Part shown: positions 9,076 to 19,606 of the stretch, one piece after another
Numbering within the stretch: the stretch's first letter is position 1
How the letters are laid out: each line of letters starts with the position of its first letter
Assembly: GCF_943193155.1 (NCBI RefSeq)
Contig: NZ_CALPDB010000001.1
Location: 248,001-312,000, forward strand
DNA from: Veillonella intestinalis
GTDB taxonomy: Bacteria; Bacillota; Negativicutes; Veillonellales; Veillonellaceae
Direction: 5' to 3'
Length of the DNA stretch: 64,000 nt
Position numbers and translations under genes: made by a program
The notes under the pieces: model-generated
Told to the model about the DNA's origin: nothing
Database searches by the model: none
The model's input: only the letters and a program-made list of their open reading frames with translations

Positions 9076-11084
9076 TGGCACTAATTCACGTTCTTGACGA
9101 AGTAACGATTAATAAAATAGCCGCTGGTGAAGTAGTTGAACGCCCTGCGTCAGTAATTAAAGAGCTATTAGAGAACTCCTTAGATGCAGGTGCTACTTCC
9201 ATTGAAGTAGAGATTGCTGATGGCGGGACTACGTATATGCGTGTTACGGATAATGGATCGGGTATGACAGAAGAAGATGCTCGATTAGCTGTATTACGCC
9301 ACGCTACGAGTAAAATTCGTTCTGTCGATGATTTATTTGATATCGCATCTTTAGGCTTTCGTGGTGAAGCATTAGCCAGTATTGCTTCCGTATCTCATTT
9401 TAGTTTAACTACTCGAAAAGTAGACCAAGAGTTGGGAACTCGAATTTTAATTGATGGCGGTAAATTTACTGATTGCTTGCCTTTTGGGGCACAGCCTGGT
9501 ACGACAATTGAAGTGCGCGACTTATTTTTTAATACGCCGGCGCGTCGTAAATTTTTAAAAACAGAGCGGACTGAAGGGGCTAAAATTCAAGATATAGTAG
9601 GTAAACTAGCGTTAAGTAATCCTCATGTAGCATTTAAGCTTATTAGTAATGATACAGTTAGCATTGTAGTGCCAGGCAATGGTAATTTAATTGATACAGT
9701 GTCAGCTTTATACGGCTATAAAGTAAGTGATGATATTTTTCCTATTGCCTATGAGTCGGAAGGAATTACAATTCAAGGTGTTGTGAGCAAACCTACTTTA
9801 TTAAAAAGTAGTCGTATTTGGCAAACTGTGGTAGTTAATAATCGGGTAATTTCTGACAAAGCGATTACGAAAGCAATCGATAATGCCTACCACGCTTTAT
9901 TACCTAAGGGGGGCTATCCTTTAGTATTATTGACGATTACAGTACCACCAGGTACGGTAGATATAAATGTACATCCTCGAAAAAGTGAAGTGAAATTTGA
10001 AGATGATAAGCCTGTTTTTAAAGCTGTATATCATGCTGTATTGCAGGCGTTACAAAATCCTTTGCAGCAGGGGCAGGATCAATTATTAAGGCAGGATAGT
10101 GGATATACAACATTAGAGGGCACACAACCTGTTACACCAGATAGTATTACAACAGCTGTAAGTTATGACAAATCATTTACTAAACAGGGCTTAGAAAAGC
10201 TAAATGACATTGATATTTTAAATACGGCGACTGCCCCTGTTGATTTTGAATATGAGCGACCAAAAGTATCAGCTATAGCTCGTGAAAAAACAGAAGATTT
10301 CGTGCAGAAGCTACGCTCTGAAGGCTATGAAGCACCAAAACGCACAACCTATGAGCAAAGCTCTTGGGTTGAGTCTGGTGATTTTACTGATGGGGTAGTA
10401 CCAAAGAGTTATACCGCAGAGGATAAAGAAAAGTTTAGACAGTTGGCCGAAAATTTACGAAATCAACAAAGTGCCGTAGATTCTTCCACTGTGCAGTCAC
10501 CTTTGCCTGTAAATACAACTGGTTTATTACCCTTAGGTCAAGTCGCTTCTTGCTATATTTTAGCTAAAAAAGGGGATAATTTATATATAATCGATCAACA
10601 TGCTGCGCATGAACGAGTTCGGTATGATACATTGTGCAAATCGGCAGAAGCTATTCCTATGCAAGATCTATTAATCCCTCAATATTTAGAGGCTAATGAA
10701 GACGAATTAATTATAGTGGAAGAACAGTCTGATACCTTGTTAAATCTTGGCTTTCAAGTAGTCCAAGGGGGGCCTACACAGTTAAAAATTGAAGGGCTAC
10801 CTATAGATTTAGTAGAAAGTAAAGGGGAAGAGATACTTCGCTATGTATTTTCTCTGTTAAAAGATTTTCAAGAGCCTACAAAAGCACAGTTGCGCCATGA
10901 AATGTTAGCCTATGCTTCTTGTCGTGGGGCGATTAAAGCGGGGCATAATTTGAATACCTACCAAATGGCTGTGCTCATTGAAGATTTATTTCACACTGAC
11001 AAGCCTTATGTATGTCCTCATGGTCGTCCTACTATTATTAAATTTACTCCTGAAGAATTGGGTAAATTATTTTTGCGGAGCTAA
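9075..11084 (+). CDS. mutL: DNA mismatch repair endonuclease MutL
   Basis: A GHKL ATPase that couples mismatch recognition to strand incision. It is 669 aa. The N-terminal ATP site shows IAAGEVVERPASVIKELLENSLDAG, DNGSGM and GFRGEALASI; a variable linker covers ~335-475. The C-terminal domain carries the nicking-endonuclease motif DQHAAHE and the zinc-site motifs SCRGAIKAG and CPHGRPT, so it should be a nicking MutL rather than the E. coli type. The last acidic residue of the usual DQHA-x2-E-x4-E motif is Asp here (RVRYD). Translation is coupled to mutS. Confidence 0.96.
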   Translation: MALIHVLDEVTINKIAAGEVVERPASVIKELLENSLDAGATSIEVEIADGGTTYMRVTDNGSGMTEEDARLAVLRHATSKIRSVDDLFDIASLGFRGEALASIASVSHFSLTTRKVDQELGTRILIDGGKFTDCLPFGAQPGTTIEVRDLFFNTPARRKFLKTERTEGAKIQDIVGKLALSNPHVAFKLISNDTVSIVVPGNGNLIDTVSALYGYKVSDDIFPIAYESEGITIQGVVSKPTLLKSSRIWQTVVVNNRVISDKAITKAIDNAYHALLPKGGYPLVLLTITVPPGTVDINVHPRKSEVKFEDDKPVFKAVYHAVLQALQNPLQQGQDQLLRQDSGYTTLEGTQPVTPDSITTAVSYDKSFTKQGLEKLNDIDILNTATAPVDFEYERPKVSAIAREKTEDFVQKLRSEGYEAPKRTTYEQSSWVESGDFTDGVVPKSYTAEDKEKFRQLAENLRNQQSAVDSSTVQSPLPVNTTGLLPLGQVASCYILAKKGDNLYIIDQHAAHERVRYDTLCKSAEAIPMQDLLIPQYLEANEDELIIVEEQSDTLLNLGFQVVQGGPTQLKIEGLPIDLVESKGEEILRYVFSLLKDFQEPTKAQLRHEMLAYASCRGAIKAGHNLNTYQMAVLIEDLFHTDKPYVCPHGRPTIIKFTPEELGKLFLRS

Positions 11085-11086
11085 AT

Positions 11087-11866
11087 ATGGCTATTGTTAC
11101 GATTTCGCAAAAAGGAAAAGAAACGGAAGCGATAAAAGCAAAAGAGGTAGCTCGTTTATTGCAACTCCCTTATGTGCCCCGTAATGGTGTATCCTTGCCA
11201 CGGTTACAAGGACAATTTGAAGGGGAAGATATTTTAATCCTTAGTAAACAAGGCCCTAAACTTTATACTGGTGAAGGGAAAGCTCATGAATTTCATTTAT
11301 CCATGGCACAATTGCGGATTATTGCGTATGATCGAGGACAACGAGATCATTTAATAGCTGCCTTAGGTTCGGAGCCTGTACATTCTTTTTTAGACTGCAC
11401 GGCTGGACTAGGTAGTGATAGTTTGTTGGTGGCTTATGCGAGGCCAGAAATTAATCATTTAGTGGCCTTAGAGGGAAATCCATTATTGGCGTATGTGACA
11501 AATTATGGCTGCCGTCATTTTACTCATAAGTCTGAGCTAGTAACAAAAGCATTGCGGCGAATTCATGTGTGTGCTACGCGGTATGAAACTTTTTTAAAGC
11601 AAGCTAAAACGAATAGCTTTGATATAGTGTATTTTGATCCTATGTTTGAAGTACCCGTTAATGACAGTCCTCAGTTTTTAAGTTTGCGAGGCCATGTGTT
11701 GGCAACGCCCATGACAGAAGCTATGTTAGTGGAAGCTAAACGGGTAGCGCGGAACCGGGTAATTATTAAAGAACGACCTTTTAGTTCTATTTTTAAGACA
11801 TGGGTACCTACGTATATAGAAGGAGGTACCTATAGCAATGTAGCCTATGGTGTTTATGAAGTTTAA
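11087..11866 (+). CDS. Class I SAM-dependent methyltransferase, RsmJ-like
   Basis: A 259-aa protein starting 3 bases after mutL. It has a SAM-binding motif I (FLDCTAGLGSDSLL), an acidic motif II (LVALEGNPLL) and a catalytic-type IVYFDPMF resembling the DPMYP segment of RsmJ, the 16S rRNA m2G1516 methylase. The first ~75 residues form an extra N-terminal domain, which is also typical of the RsmJ/UPF0341 group. The exact substrate (rRNA is likely) is inferred. Position between mutL and miaA suggests cotranscription with mismatch repair and tRNA modification genes. Confidence 0.75.
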   Translation: MAIVTISQKGKETEAIKAKEVARLLQLPYVPRNGVSLPRLQGQFEGEDILILSKQGPKLYTGEGKAHEFHLSMAQLRIIAYDRGQRDHLIAALGSEPVHSFLDCTAGLGSDSLLVAYARPEINHLVALEGNPLLAYVTNYGCRHFTHKSELVTKALRRIHVCATRYETFLKQAKTNSFDIVYFDPMFEVPVNDSPQFLSLRGHVLATPMTEAMLVEAKRVARNRVIIKERPFSSIFKTWVPTYIEGGTYSNVAYGVYEV

Positions 11867-11881
11867 AAAAGGAGGTAGCCC

Positions 11882-12811
11882 ATGGAAGAATTAATTACTA
11901 TTCTAGGCCCTACAGCAGTAGGAAAAACTGATTTAACCTTGCGTTTAGCTCAGGCTATGAATGGCGTAGTGATTTCAGGGGATGCCTATCAAATTTATAA
12001 AGGTTTGAATATTGGTACAGCTAAACCTACAGCTAAAGAACTAGCTATGGTGCCACATCGTCTGATTGATATTCGTGATGCTGACGATAGCTATAGCGTG
12101 GCTGACTTTCAAAATGAAGCTAGTCGGGCGATTACAGTTGCTCATAATGAAGGGCAGATGCCAATACTATCAGGGGGAACTGGCTTTTACGTACAATCCT
12201 TGTTGGAAGGCTTTGATTTCTCTGTAGAGGGGCCAGATACAGGTATTCGTGAACGCTTAGAACATATGTGGCAAGCAGATGGCGAATCAGCTGTATTGGC
12301 CTATGGCAACGAATTAGCTGAAAAAGGCAATATTACGTTACGCTTTACTGATAAACATCGATTATTTCGTGCTATTGAATTGATGGAACAAGGCAATTAT
12401 GAGGCCCTCATACATCAAACAAAGGCAGGTTTATCTTATGAAGGACCTGTTATTGGTTTGCGACGTAATCGTGAAGAATTGTATAATCGTATTAATTTAC
12501 GTGTGCAAATTATGGTAGATCAAGGTTTATTTGAAGAAGTAGAAGAGTTATTAGCTAACGGTGTATCTCCTCATTGCCAGGCTTTTAAAGGGATTGGTTA
12601 TAAAGAAGTGGTAGCTTATTTTGCCGGGCAATGTACAAAAGCAGAGGCCATAGAGGCTATTCAACAAAATACACGTCGTTTTGCTAAGCGACAAATCACT
12701 TGGTATAAGCGTATGCCTTATATTACTTGGTTAGATTGCGACAATAGAACAAGTGAGTCTATTTATGAGGAGGCTATGGCGCTTATTCAATCACAGCTAA
12801 GGATAGGTTAG
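11882..12811 (+). CDS. miaA: tRNA dimethylallyltransferase
   Basis: Transfers the dimethylallyl group from DMAPP to N6 of A37 in tRNAs reading UNN codons; MiaB, encoded upstream, then methylthiolates it. It is 309 aa. The P-loop ILGPTAVGKTDLT opens the protein, followed by SGDAYQIYKGLNIGTAKPT, VPHRLID and SGGTGFYVQSLL; the C-terminal tRNA-contact segment contains QNTRRFAKRQITWYKR. A very strong Shine-Dalgarno (AAAGGAGG) precedes the ATG. No hfq follows it, unlike in many Firmicutes and proteobacteria. Confidence 0.96.
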   Translation: MEELITILGPTAVGKTDLTLRLAQAMNGVVISGDAYQIYKGLNIGTAKPTAKELAMVPHRLIDIRDADDSYSVADFQNEASRAITVAHNEGQMPILSGGTGFYVQSLLEGFDFSVEGPDTGIRERLEHMWQADGESAVLAYGNELAEKGNITLRFTDKHRLFRAIELMEQGNYEALIHQTKAGLSYEGPVIGLRRNREELYNRINLRVQIMVDQGLFEEVEELLANGVSPHCQAFKGIGYKEVVAYFAGQCTKAEAIEAIQQNTRRFAKRQITWYKRMPYITWLDCDNRTSESIYEEAMALIQSQLRIG

Positions 12812-12925
12812 TGAAGTAATTACAATTAGAGCGCAACACTATATATGTTGGACTAAAGTTTTTATAGGCTATTAGTAGAACCAGATTAATCTATTTATTA
12901 TTTTAAGTTAGGATGTTTATATAGA

Positions 12926-14167
12926 ATGAATTTAGAAAGTATCCGTGATGAAGCTTTGCGCATGGCAGAGCCTCAATTTAAGAAGTTTGAACCTATTGCA
13001 TTGCATAATACCAAAAAAGTATTAGAAGCTTTTAAAGAATGTCAGTTAAGTGATTATCACTTTAATGGATCCAGTGGATATGGCTATAATGACAGTGGGC
13101 GTGAAAAACTTGATGAAGTATTTGCCCATGTATTTAAAGCTGAAAAAGCGTTGGTGAGAGCTCACTTTGTATCTGGTACTCATGCCTTAGCAACTACTTT
13201 AGTTGCTTTATTAGGTAGTGGTAAAGAAGGCAAGGAGTTTGTTTATGCAGTAGGTGCTCCTTATGATACGATGCAATCCGTAATTGGTGTACCGCATACA
13301 GTTCGTAATTCCTTAGTAGAACGAGGATTTATTTATAAAGAAGTTCCGTTAAAGAATAATACTTACGATTTAGAGGCTATTGTAGCTGCTGTAACGGAAG
13401 AAACACGCGTTGTTGTCATTCAAAGATCCCGTGGTTATAGTACACGAGAGCCTCTATCAGTAAAGGATATTGAAATTATCTGTAAAGCAGTAAAAGAAAA
13501 AAATGGCAAAACGATTTGCTTTGTAGACAATTGCTATGGTGAATTTACTGAAATGACTGAACCGCTAGAACATGGCGCTGATATTATGGCTGGTTCATTG
13601 ATTAAGAACGCTGGTGGTGGCATCGCACCAACTGGTGGCTATGTAGCGGGGAAAGCAGAGCTGGTAGAAGATGTGGCCTATGAGTTGACGGCACCAGGCT
13701 TAGGGGACCATATGGGTTCGTATTCACCAGGCTATCGCTTATTCTTTCAGGGGTTATTCTTAGCTCCTCATGTGGTTTTACAGGCTCTAAAAGGCGCCGT
13801 ATATACAGCGGCTGTCGGCACTTTATTAGGCTATGAAGTATTTCCTAAAGTAGACTCTTCACGATACGATTTGATACAAGCTATTAATCTTCATAATGCT
13901 GATGAAATGGAACAATTCTGTCGTGGTATGCAGGCTTATTCACCTGTAGATGCCCATGTACGACCTGTACCAGGGGACATGCCTGGGTATACAGATCAAA
14001 TTATTATGGCTGGTGGTACCTTTGTACAAGGTTCATCAATTGAATTAAGTGCTGATGGTCCAGTACGACCACCATATACCATCTTTATGCAAGGTGGTCT
14101 CGTATTTGAACATTCTATGCTGGGGATTTTAGGGGCTGCTGAAGAAATTTTATCGCATAGAAAATAA
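12926..14167 (+). CDS. PLP-dependent enzyme of the methionine gamma-lyase (YnbB / aluminium resistance) family
   Basis: A 413-aa fold-type I PLP enzyme. The Schiff-base lysine is in DIMAGSLIKNAGGGIAPTGGYVAG, and upstream are FVSGTHALATT (phosphate-binding) and ICFVDNCYGEF (the Asp contacting the pyridine nitrogen). The family is annotated as methionine gamma-lyase-like or aluminium-resistance protein, but its substrate is not established, so no symbol is given. It lies 114 bases after miaA, the place where B. subtilis has hfq and ynbB. The SD is modest (TTAGGA). A strong terminator is not evident downstream. Confidence 0.85.
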   Translation: MNLESIRDEALRMAEPQFKKFEPIALHNTKKVLEAFKECQLSDYHFNGSSGYGYNDSGREKLDEVFAHVFKAEKALVRAHFVSGTHALATTLVALLGSGKEGKEFVYAVGAPYDTMQSVIGVPHTVRNSLVERGFIYKEVPLKNNTYDLEAIVAAVTEETRVVVIQRSRGYSTREPLSVKDIEIICKAVKEKNGKTICFVDNCYGEFTEMTEPLEHGADIMAGSLIKNAGGGIAPTGGYVAGKAELVEDVAYELTAPGLGDHMGSYSPGYRLFFQGLFLAPHVVLQALKGAVYTAAVGTLLGYEVFPKVDSSRYDLIQAINLHNADEMEQFCRGMQAYSPVDAHVRPVPGDMPGYTDQIIMAGGTFVQGSSIELSADGPVRPPYTIFMQGGLVFEHSMLGILGAAEEILSHRK

Positions 14168-14363
14168 AAGCTTTTTTGATGATATTTCTAAATATCTATA
14201 TATATTACACCTATTTTATGTTATACTATCTGTTGCTTTAGTTTTAAAGCGCTCTGTATCTACATTTTTATTTTTGAGTCAGTATATACATATTCGGACT
14301 TTCACTCTGTATCATGTATATTGAGTTACTGTACAGGTCAAGCGACCAACAGAAGGAGAAAGC

Positions 14364-15425
14364 ATGGAAAACGTTGTAGCAGTTGCAATGAGTGGGGGCG
14401 TAGATAGCTCCTTAACAGCGTCGATGCTGTTAGAACAAGGGTATAAGGTATTTGGTATTACCTTGCGTTTATGGGTAAGTGACACAGATCCTGATGATGT
14501 GCCATTAGCCGTAACTGATGCTAAGAAAATGTGTGATTTTCTTGGTATTGAGCATCATGTAGTCGATGCTCGGGATATTTTTTATGATAATGTGGTAGAT
14601 TATTTTGTTAATGAATATGCCGCTGGCCGCACGCCGAATCCCTGTGTATTCTGTAATAAAAATATAAAATTTGATTTATTATTAAACAGAGCGTTAGAAC
14701 TAGGTGCTACGCATATGGTAACAGGTCATTATGCACAAGTTCGTTATAATGAAGCAACAAAATTATACGAACTTCATAAAGGGGATGACCCTTCTAAGGA
14801 TCAAAGCTATGTATTATATACTTTGAATCAGCATATTTTAAGCCATTTGATGTTCCCTCTAGGATCTCAAAAGAAAACATTAACTCGTGAAATGGCGAAC
14901 GATCGTGATTTACCAGTAGCTAATAAACCAGATAGTGAAGATATTTGCTTCTTGCCAAATCATAACTATCAAGGGTTTATTAAAAAACAGTTGACAACAG
15001 CGCCTAAGTCAGGCAATATTGTTCATGAAAATGGTGAAATTTTAGGTCAACATAATGGTTTATTTAATTACACTATCGGTCAACGTAAAGGCCTTGGTAT
15101 TGCTTATAAATATCCGCTTTACGTAGTGCGTCTTGATGGTGAGAAAAATGAAGTAATTGTTGGTCCTGATGAAAGTTTATTTACTAATCGCATGATTTGT
15201 AAGCATTATAACTTCTTATCAGGTACTATTCCTAAAGAGTTACATGCATCTGGTAAGATTCGTTATGCAGCGAACCCATCACCATGTGTAGCTCGTATTC
15301 TTGATGATGAAACGATGGAAGTTGTATTTGAAACGCCACAGCGGGCCATCACGCCAGGTCAATCGGTCGTATTCTATGACGGCACACAAGTCCTTGGAGG
15401 AGGCGTTATCGAAACTGTTTGTTAG
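14364..15425 (+). CDS. mnmA: tRNA-specific 2-thiouridylase
   Basis: Thiolates U34 of Lys, Glu and Gln tRNAs in an ATP-dependent reaction. It is 353 aa. The PP-loop [12 protein letters not shown] opens the protein; catalytic cysteines lie in [15 protein letters not shown] and the later [23 protein letters not shown] and [11 protein letters not shown] are also typical. The ATG follows AGAAGGAG at proper spacing. A ~196-base AT-rich leader precedes it, holding a possible -10 (TATACT at 14222) but no -35 I would defend and no recognised RNA element. lepA starts 14 bases after its stop. Confidence 0.96.
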   Translation: MENVVAVAMSGGVDSSLTASMLLEQGYKVFGITLRLWVSDTDPDDVPLAVTDAKKMCDFLGIEHHVVDARDIFYDNVVDYFVNEYAAGRTPNPCVFCNKNIKFDLLLNRALELGATHMVTGHYAQVRYNEATKLYELHKGDDPSKDQSYVLYTLNQHILSHLMFPLGSQKKTLTREMANDRDLPVANKPDSEDICFLPNHNYQGFIKKQLTTAPKSGNIVHENGEILGQHNGLFNYTIGQRKGLGIAYKYPLYVVRLDGEKNEVIVGPDESLFTNRMICKHYNFLSGTIPKELHASGKIRYAANPSPCVARILDDETMEVVFETPQRAITPGQSVVFYDGTQVLGGGVIETVC

Positions 15426-15439
15426 AGAGAGGTAATTTG

Positions 15440-17242
15440 ATGTCCACTGAGCATATCCGCAATTTTTGTATTATTGCCCATATAGACCATGGCAAATCTA
15501 CTTTGGCTGACCGTTTGATTGAAACAACGGGGACCCTCACTAAACGTGAAATGGAAGCCCAAGTATTGGATTCTATGGATTTAGAACGTGAACGAGGTAT
15601 TACCATTAAAGCCCAATCGGTTCGTCTATTACATACGGCTAAAGATGGTAAACAATACACGCTAAATTTAATTGATACGCCAGGTCACGTTGACTTTAGT
15701 TATGAAGTGTCTCGCTCCTTAGCTGCTTGTGAAGGCGCTTTGTTGGTCGTTGATGCTGCACAAGGTGTGGAAGCCCAGACCTTGGCTAATGTATATTTAG
15801 CATTAGAACATGACTTGGAAATCATTCCTGTCATTAATAAAATTGACTTACCAAGTGCTGATGTGGAACGGGTAAAGAAAGAAATTGAGGATATTATCGG
15901 TCTTGATGCATCAGATGCTATTCTTGCCAGTGCAAAATCAGGAATTGGGATTCAAGATATTTTGGAAGCTATTGTAGAGCGCATTCCAGCACCCCCAGAT
16001 AAATCGGATGAACCTACTCGTGCTTTAATTTTTGATTCTCGTTTTGATTCCTATAAAGGCGCTATTGCTTACGTTCGTGTTAAAGAAGGATCACTTAAAA
16101 AACGTGACATCATTCGTATGATGCATGATAATAAAGATTTTGAAGTAACTGAACTTGGTGTATTTACGCCTAATTTACTACCTGTTGAAGAATTGACTTG
16201 TGGTACTGTAGGTTGTGTAGCTGCTAGTATTAAAAATGTAGGGGATTGTCATGTAGGCGATACCATTACGAAAGCAGATGCACCAGCTGCAGAGCCATTG
16301 CCAGGTTACCGCAAAGCAGTCTCTATGGTATATTGTGGCTTATATCCAACAGATAGTAAGGATTATGATAATTTACGAGATGCCTTAGAAAAATTAAACT
16401 TAAATGACGCAGCTCTTGAATATGAACCAGAAACATCGATTGCTTTAGGTTTTGGTTTCCGTTGTGGTTTCCTTGGTTTATTGCACATGGATGTTATTCA
16501 AGAACGCTTAGAACGTGAGTATAATTTAACGCTTATTACTACAGCTCCAAGTGTTAACTATAAAGTCCATAAAACAAATGGTGAAGTGCTTGAAATTGAT
16601 AATCCAGCAAAGTTACCACCACCAACTGAGATTGATTTTATTGAAGAGCCTTATGTAAAAGCGACTACTATCGTACCTAAAGATTTTGTAGGAGCTATTA
16701 TGGAGTTATCTCAGGATAAACGAGGGGAATATCAATCTATGGAATATTTAGATGAAACTCGTGTATCTATCGTATATCATTTGCCATTAGGTGAAATCAT
16801 TTATGATTACTTTGATAAGCTAAAATCAGCTACAAAAGGATATGCGTCGCTCGATTATGAATTAATTGGCTATCAAACTTCACCAATGGTTAAAATGGAT
16901 ATTCTGCTTAATGGTGAGCCTGTGGATGCTCTTAGTATTATTGTCCATAAAGATCGTGCTGCTATGCGTGGTCGTGCTTTGGCTGAAAAATTAAAAGAGT
17001 TAATTCCTCGTCAAATGTTTGAAATTCCAATTCAGGCAGCGGTGGGAAATAAAATTGTTGCCCGTGAAACAGTAAAAGCATGGCGTAAAGACGTATTAGC
17101 AAAATGTTACGGTGGTGACATTAGTCGTAAACGTAAATTATTAGAAAAACAAAAAGAAGGTAAGAAGCGCATGAAAGCGGTAGGAAGTGTTGAAATCCCT
17201 CAAGAAGCATTCATGGCAATTCTTAAAGTTGACGACAAATAA
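15440..17242 (+). CDS. lepA: Elongation factor 4 (LepA) GTPase
   Basis: A ribosome-associated GTPase that can back-translocate and assists initiation and ribosome biogenesis. The start is set at 15440 ([21 protein letters not shown]) because AGAGAGG lies 7 bases upstream; a TTG at 15419 is in frame but inside the mnmA end. The length of 600 aa is exactly that of the family. G1 is [10 protein letters not shown]2 region RGITIKAQ, G3 DTPGHVDF, G4 NKIDLP; the LepA-specific C-terminal domain with basic tail ([21 protein letters not shown]) is intact. Followed by hemW, the conserved Firmicutes order. Confidence 0.97.
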   Translation: MSTEHIRNFCIIAHIDHGKSTLADRLIETTGTLTKREMEAQVLDSMDLERERGITIKAQSVRLLHTAKDGKQYTLNLIDTPGHVDFSYEVSRSLAACEGALLVVDAAQGVEAQTLANVYLALEHDLEIIPVINKIDLPSADVERVKKEIEDIIGLDASDAILASAKSGIGIQDILEAIVERIPAPPDKSDEPTRALIFDSRFDSYKGAIAYVRVKEGSLKKRDIIRMMHDNKDFEVTELGVFTPNLLPVEELTCGTVGCVAASIKNVGDCHVGDTITKADAPAAEPLPGYRKAVSMVYCGLYPTDSKDYDNLRDALEKLNLNDAALEYEPETSIALGFGFRCGFLGLLHMDVIQERLEREYNLTLITTAPSVNYKVHKTNGEVLEIDNPAKLPPPTEIDFIEEPYVKATTIVPKDFVGAIMELSQDKRGEYQSMEYLDETRVSIVYHLPLGEIIYDYFDKLKSATKGYASLDYELIGYQTSPMVKMDILLNGEPVDALSIIVHKDRAAMRGRALAEKLKELIPRQMFEIPIQAAVGNKIVARETVKAWRKDVLAKCYGGDISRKRKLLEKQKEGKKRMKAVGSVEIPQEAFMAILKVDDK

Positions 17243-17301
17243 ATCAGCATTTATTGATAAGAGGCGTCAATATTTATGACGATATAAAAAGGAGTTTGTG
17301 T

Positions 17302-18486
17302 ATGAATAACAAACGCATGTCTTCTTTTACGACGTCGCATACACGGGATATGGGGGTATACCTTCATATCCCGTTTTGTCGTAAAAAATGCTCTTATTGT
17401 GATTTTGCCTCTTATGAAGGGTTAGAGGCTTATTATGATGATTATGTGGCTGCCCTTTGTACTGAAATTGAAGTATGGGCGAAGCAATATCCAGAGAGTA
17501 CATTGGTGCCTGTACAAACTATATATTTTGGTGGGGGAACACCGACTCAACTGTCCATTGCACAAATTGAACAAATATTAAACGTGCTATACAAACACTA
17601 TCAGTGTAATAATGTAGTTGAAATATCTATGGAAGCGAATCCAGGAGAAATAGACAAGTCCTATTTGAATGATTTAAAATCCCTAGGTGTTACACGTTTG
17701 AGTTATGGTGTACAGACTTTTGATGATGTCCTATTGAATCTTTTACGTCGAGGCCATACGTCTAAAATGGCAAAACAAGCTATTTCAGATGCCTTAGATG
17801 TTGGCTTTCATTCTGTCAGTGGTGATTTAATTTATGCATTACCGGGTCAACATCTTAAGGATATTGAAACTAATGTTAAAACCTTGGTTGATTTAGGAGT
17901 GAGCCATGTTTCCATCTATGGGCTGCAATTAGAGGAAGGAACAAATCTTCATAAACAAGTGGAGCAAGGACAGTTAACATTGCCTAGTGATGATGAAAAT
18001 GAAGCTATGTATGATTGTATGCTTGATCAATTAGCTACTTATGGCTTTGAGCGGTATGAAATTTCTAATTTTACAAATCGGAAGGCCTATAGCTATCATA
18101 ATTTACGCTATTGGCAATATAAAGAATACTTGGCGTTTGGTGCTGGTGCATATTCCTTTTATAGAGATGTACGGCGTAATAATGAACCTTATGTAGTGCC
18201 GTATATCAATCGATTGCGTCAAGGCTTATTACCTGTAGTTTTTGAAGAAGTGATTAATGAAACGAGAGCTGTTGAAGATTTTTGTTTTTTGGCTTTGCGT
18301 ACTAAATGGGGATTGTCAAAAATTAATTTTGAAAACCGCTTTAATCAATCGTTGTTAGCTATTTTTGGCAATGAATTAGAACAGTTAACTAAGCAAAAGT
18401 TATTACAACAAATTGATGATTCTTGGCGCTTAACAAGAGAAGGGGCTAAACATGGAAATTATGTGTTTAGTCAGTTTATACGATAA
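17302..18486 (+). CDS. hemW: HemW, radical-SAM heme chaperone (coproporphyrinogen oxidase-like)
   Basis: A 394-aa protein beginning at the ATG at 17302, which has AAAAAGGAG 8 bases upstream; an in-frame TTG at 17254 lacks a ribosome site. The radical-SAM motif HIPFCRKKCSYCDFAS has CxxxCxxC followed by Asp-Phe, lacking the fourth Cys of true HemN. This marks it as HemW, a heme-binding protein thought to hand heme to respiratory enzymes. YFGGGTPTQL and EANPGEI are SAM-binding features. In most Firmicutes hrcA follows directly; here it lies 7.6 kb away. Confidence 0.9.
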   Translation: MNNKRMSSFTTSHTRDMGVYLHIPFCRKKCSYCDFASYEGLEAYYDDYVAALCTEIEVWAKQYPESTLVPVQTIYFGGGTPTQLSIAQIEQILNVLYKHYQCNNVVEISMEANPGEIDKSYLNDLKSLGVTRLSYGVQTFDDVLLNLLRRGHTSKMAKQAISDALDVGFHSVSGDLIYALPGQHLKDIETNVKTLVDLGVSHVSIYGLQLEEGTNLHKQVEQGQLTLPSDDENEAMYDCMLDQLATYGFERYEISNFTNRKAYSYHNLRYWQYKEYLAFGAGAYSFYRDVRRNNEPYVVPYINRLRQGLLPVVFEEVINETRAVEDFCFLALRTKWGLSKINFENRFNQSLLAIFGNELEQLTKQKLLQQIDDSWRLTREGAKHGNYVFSQFIR

Positions 18487-18513
18487 AAAATGTGACTTAT
18501 AGGATAAAACTGT

Positions 18514-18547
18514 AAAGGTCGAGGTTATGTACTCGGCCTTTATTTTT
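18514..18547 (+). terminator. Rho-independent terminator after hemW
   Basis: The 10-bp stem AAAGGTCGAG/CTCGGCCTTT (one G-T pair) with an 8-base loop is followed by ATTTTTAT. Confidence 0.8.
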
Positions 18548-18599
18548 ATCAGTCATTATTGGTAATGTGATATATTATATGTTTAAAAGTTAGATTATA

Positions 18600-18629
18600 T
18601 TGACATAGTCCATATGTATTTAGTAATAT
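18600..18629 (+). promoter_or_regulatory. Promoter of tRNA-Ala
   Basis: TTGACA, an 18-base spacer and TAATAT end 15 bases before the mature tRNA 5' end. Confidence 0.65.
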
Positions 18630-18644
18630 ATAGGAGTAATGCAT

Positions 18645-18720
<76 letters not shown>

Positions 18721-18724
18721 TATA

Positions 18725-18749
18725 AACCGCACAGAAGTGCGGTTTTTTT
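18725..18749 (+). terminator. Rho-independent terminator after tRNA-Ala
   Basis: A perfect 8-bp stem AACCGCAC/GTGCGGTT with an AGAA tetraloop and a T-run, 4 bases after the encoded CCA. Confidence 0.85.
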
Positions 18750-18972
18750 ATTATATGTAATGTAGTTTAAATGTATTTTATAGTACATGCAGTAGTACAT
18801 TTCAGAATTTACTAGAATTAATGAAGAGTTATAGTAGGGTGTTCTTTTCGATTAAAGCGTGTTTGTTTCAAGATAGGTATTATTAAAAAATTCAAGAACA
18901 AGGTATAATATGAAATATAAATGAATATAGAGAGTGTTTCATTGGTATTGTAATTAATAGGGAGGCATGACA

Positions 18973-19554
18973 ATGAGAAAGCTTTGGGTAATGTTACTAG
19001 TTGTATTTTCAATGGTATTTTTAGTAGGGTGCGGGGATACTGTCAGTAGTTTGACCGGCGGCAGTAAAAGTAATGTGCTTACCGAGCCAGGTTTAGCCAA
19101 TAAGATTATTGATGAACTAAAAAACAGAGACGAATTAAAAGGCCATGATTTAAAAGCAATGGATGGTATTATGTTTAATTACTATAAAGAGTTAGGTACT
19201 ATAGTAATGATTCAAGTCCAAAAACCAGGAACTACTGATAAGGTTGATGGCTATAAATATGAAAATGGCAAATGGAATGGTCCACAACCAGTTCAATTAA
19301 CAGGTGATGGTGTGTTAGCTGATAATGTAGGTTCTATTAGTACAATTGACTTTAATAAAGTTTCTGATATGTACAAAGTAGCTCAAGAGAAGGCTAAAAG
19401 TATAGAAGGTGGCGAAGTAAAGAGTGGTGTATTTTACTCGTTCTCTGTTAATGATGGTGTATTTACAGCTATGATTACTGTAGAGGGTGCTCGTGAAAAA
19501 TATGATTTAAGATTTGATGCACAAGGTAACTTAATTAAAGAAACTAAACGATAA
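18973..19554 (+). CDS. Predicted lipoprotein of unknown function
   Basis: The second ATG (18973) is chosen because GGAGG ends 7 bases upstream; the first (18967) would be 1 base from it. The 193-aa product starts with a lipoprotein signal peptide: MRK, a hydrophobic core, then LVGC with the lipid-modified Cys at residue 20. The mature part has a Ser/Gly-rich linker and two similar-looking segments built around short Lys-rich strands (KVDGYKYENGKWNG, then REKYDLRFDAQGNL), but I do not recognise a family. A TATAAT at 18904 could be its -10. It is followed by a strong 20-bp terminator, so it is monocistronic. Export to the membrane surface or periplasm is inferred. Confidence 0.75.
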   Translation: MRKLWVMLLVVFSMVFLVGCGDTVSSLTGGSKSNVLTEPGLANKIIDELKNRDELKGHDLKAMDGIMFNYYKELGTIVMIQVQKPGTTDKVDGYKYENGKWNGPQPVQLTGDGVLADNVGSISTIDFNKVSDMYKVAQEKAKSIEGGEVKSGVFYSFSVNDGVFTAMITVEGAREKYDLRFDAQGNLIKETKR

Positions 19555-19606
19555 GATTTATAAATCAAATTATTGCGCTTAAATGTGCAATAGATTGTTA
19601 CTTACT

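Noticed and set aside
14168-14363. Structured leader or riboswitch before mnmA
   Set aside because: AT-rich with scattered short repeats (CTCTGTATC twice), but no stable hairpin-terminator or known aptamer pattern.
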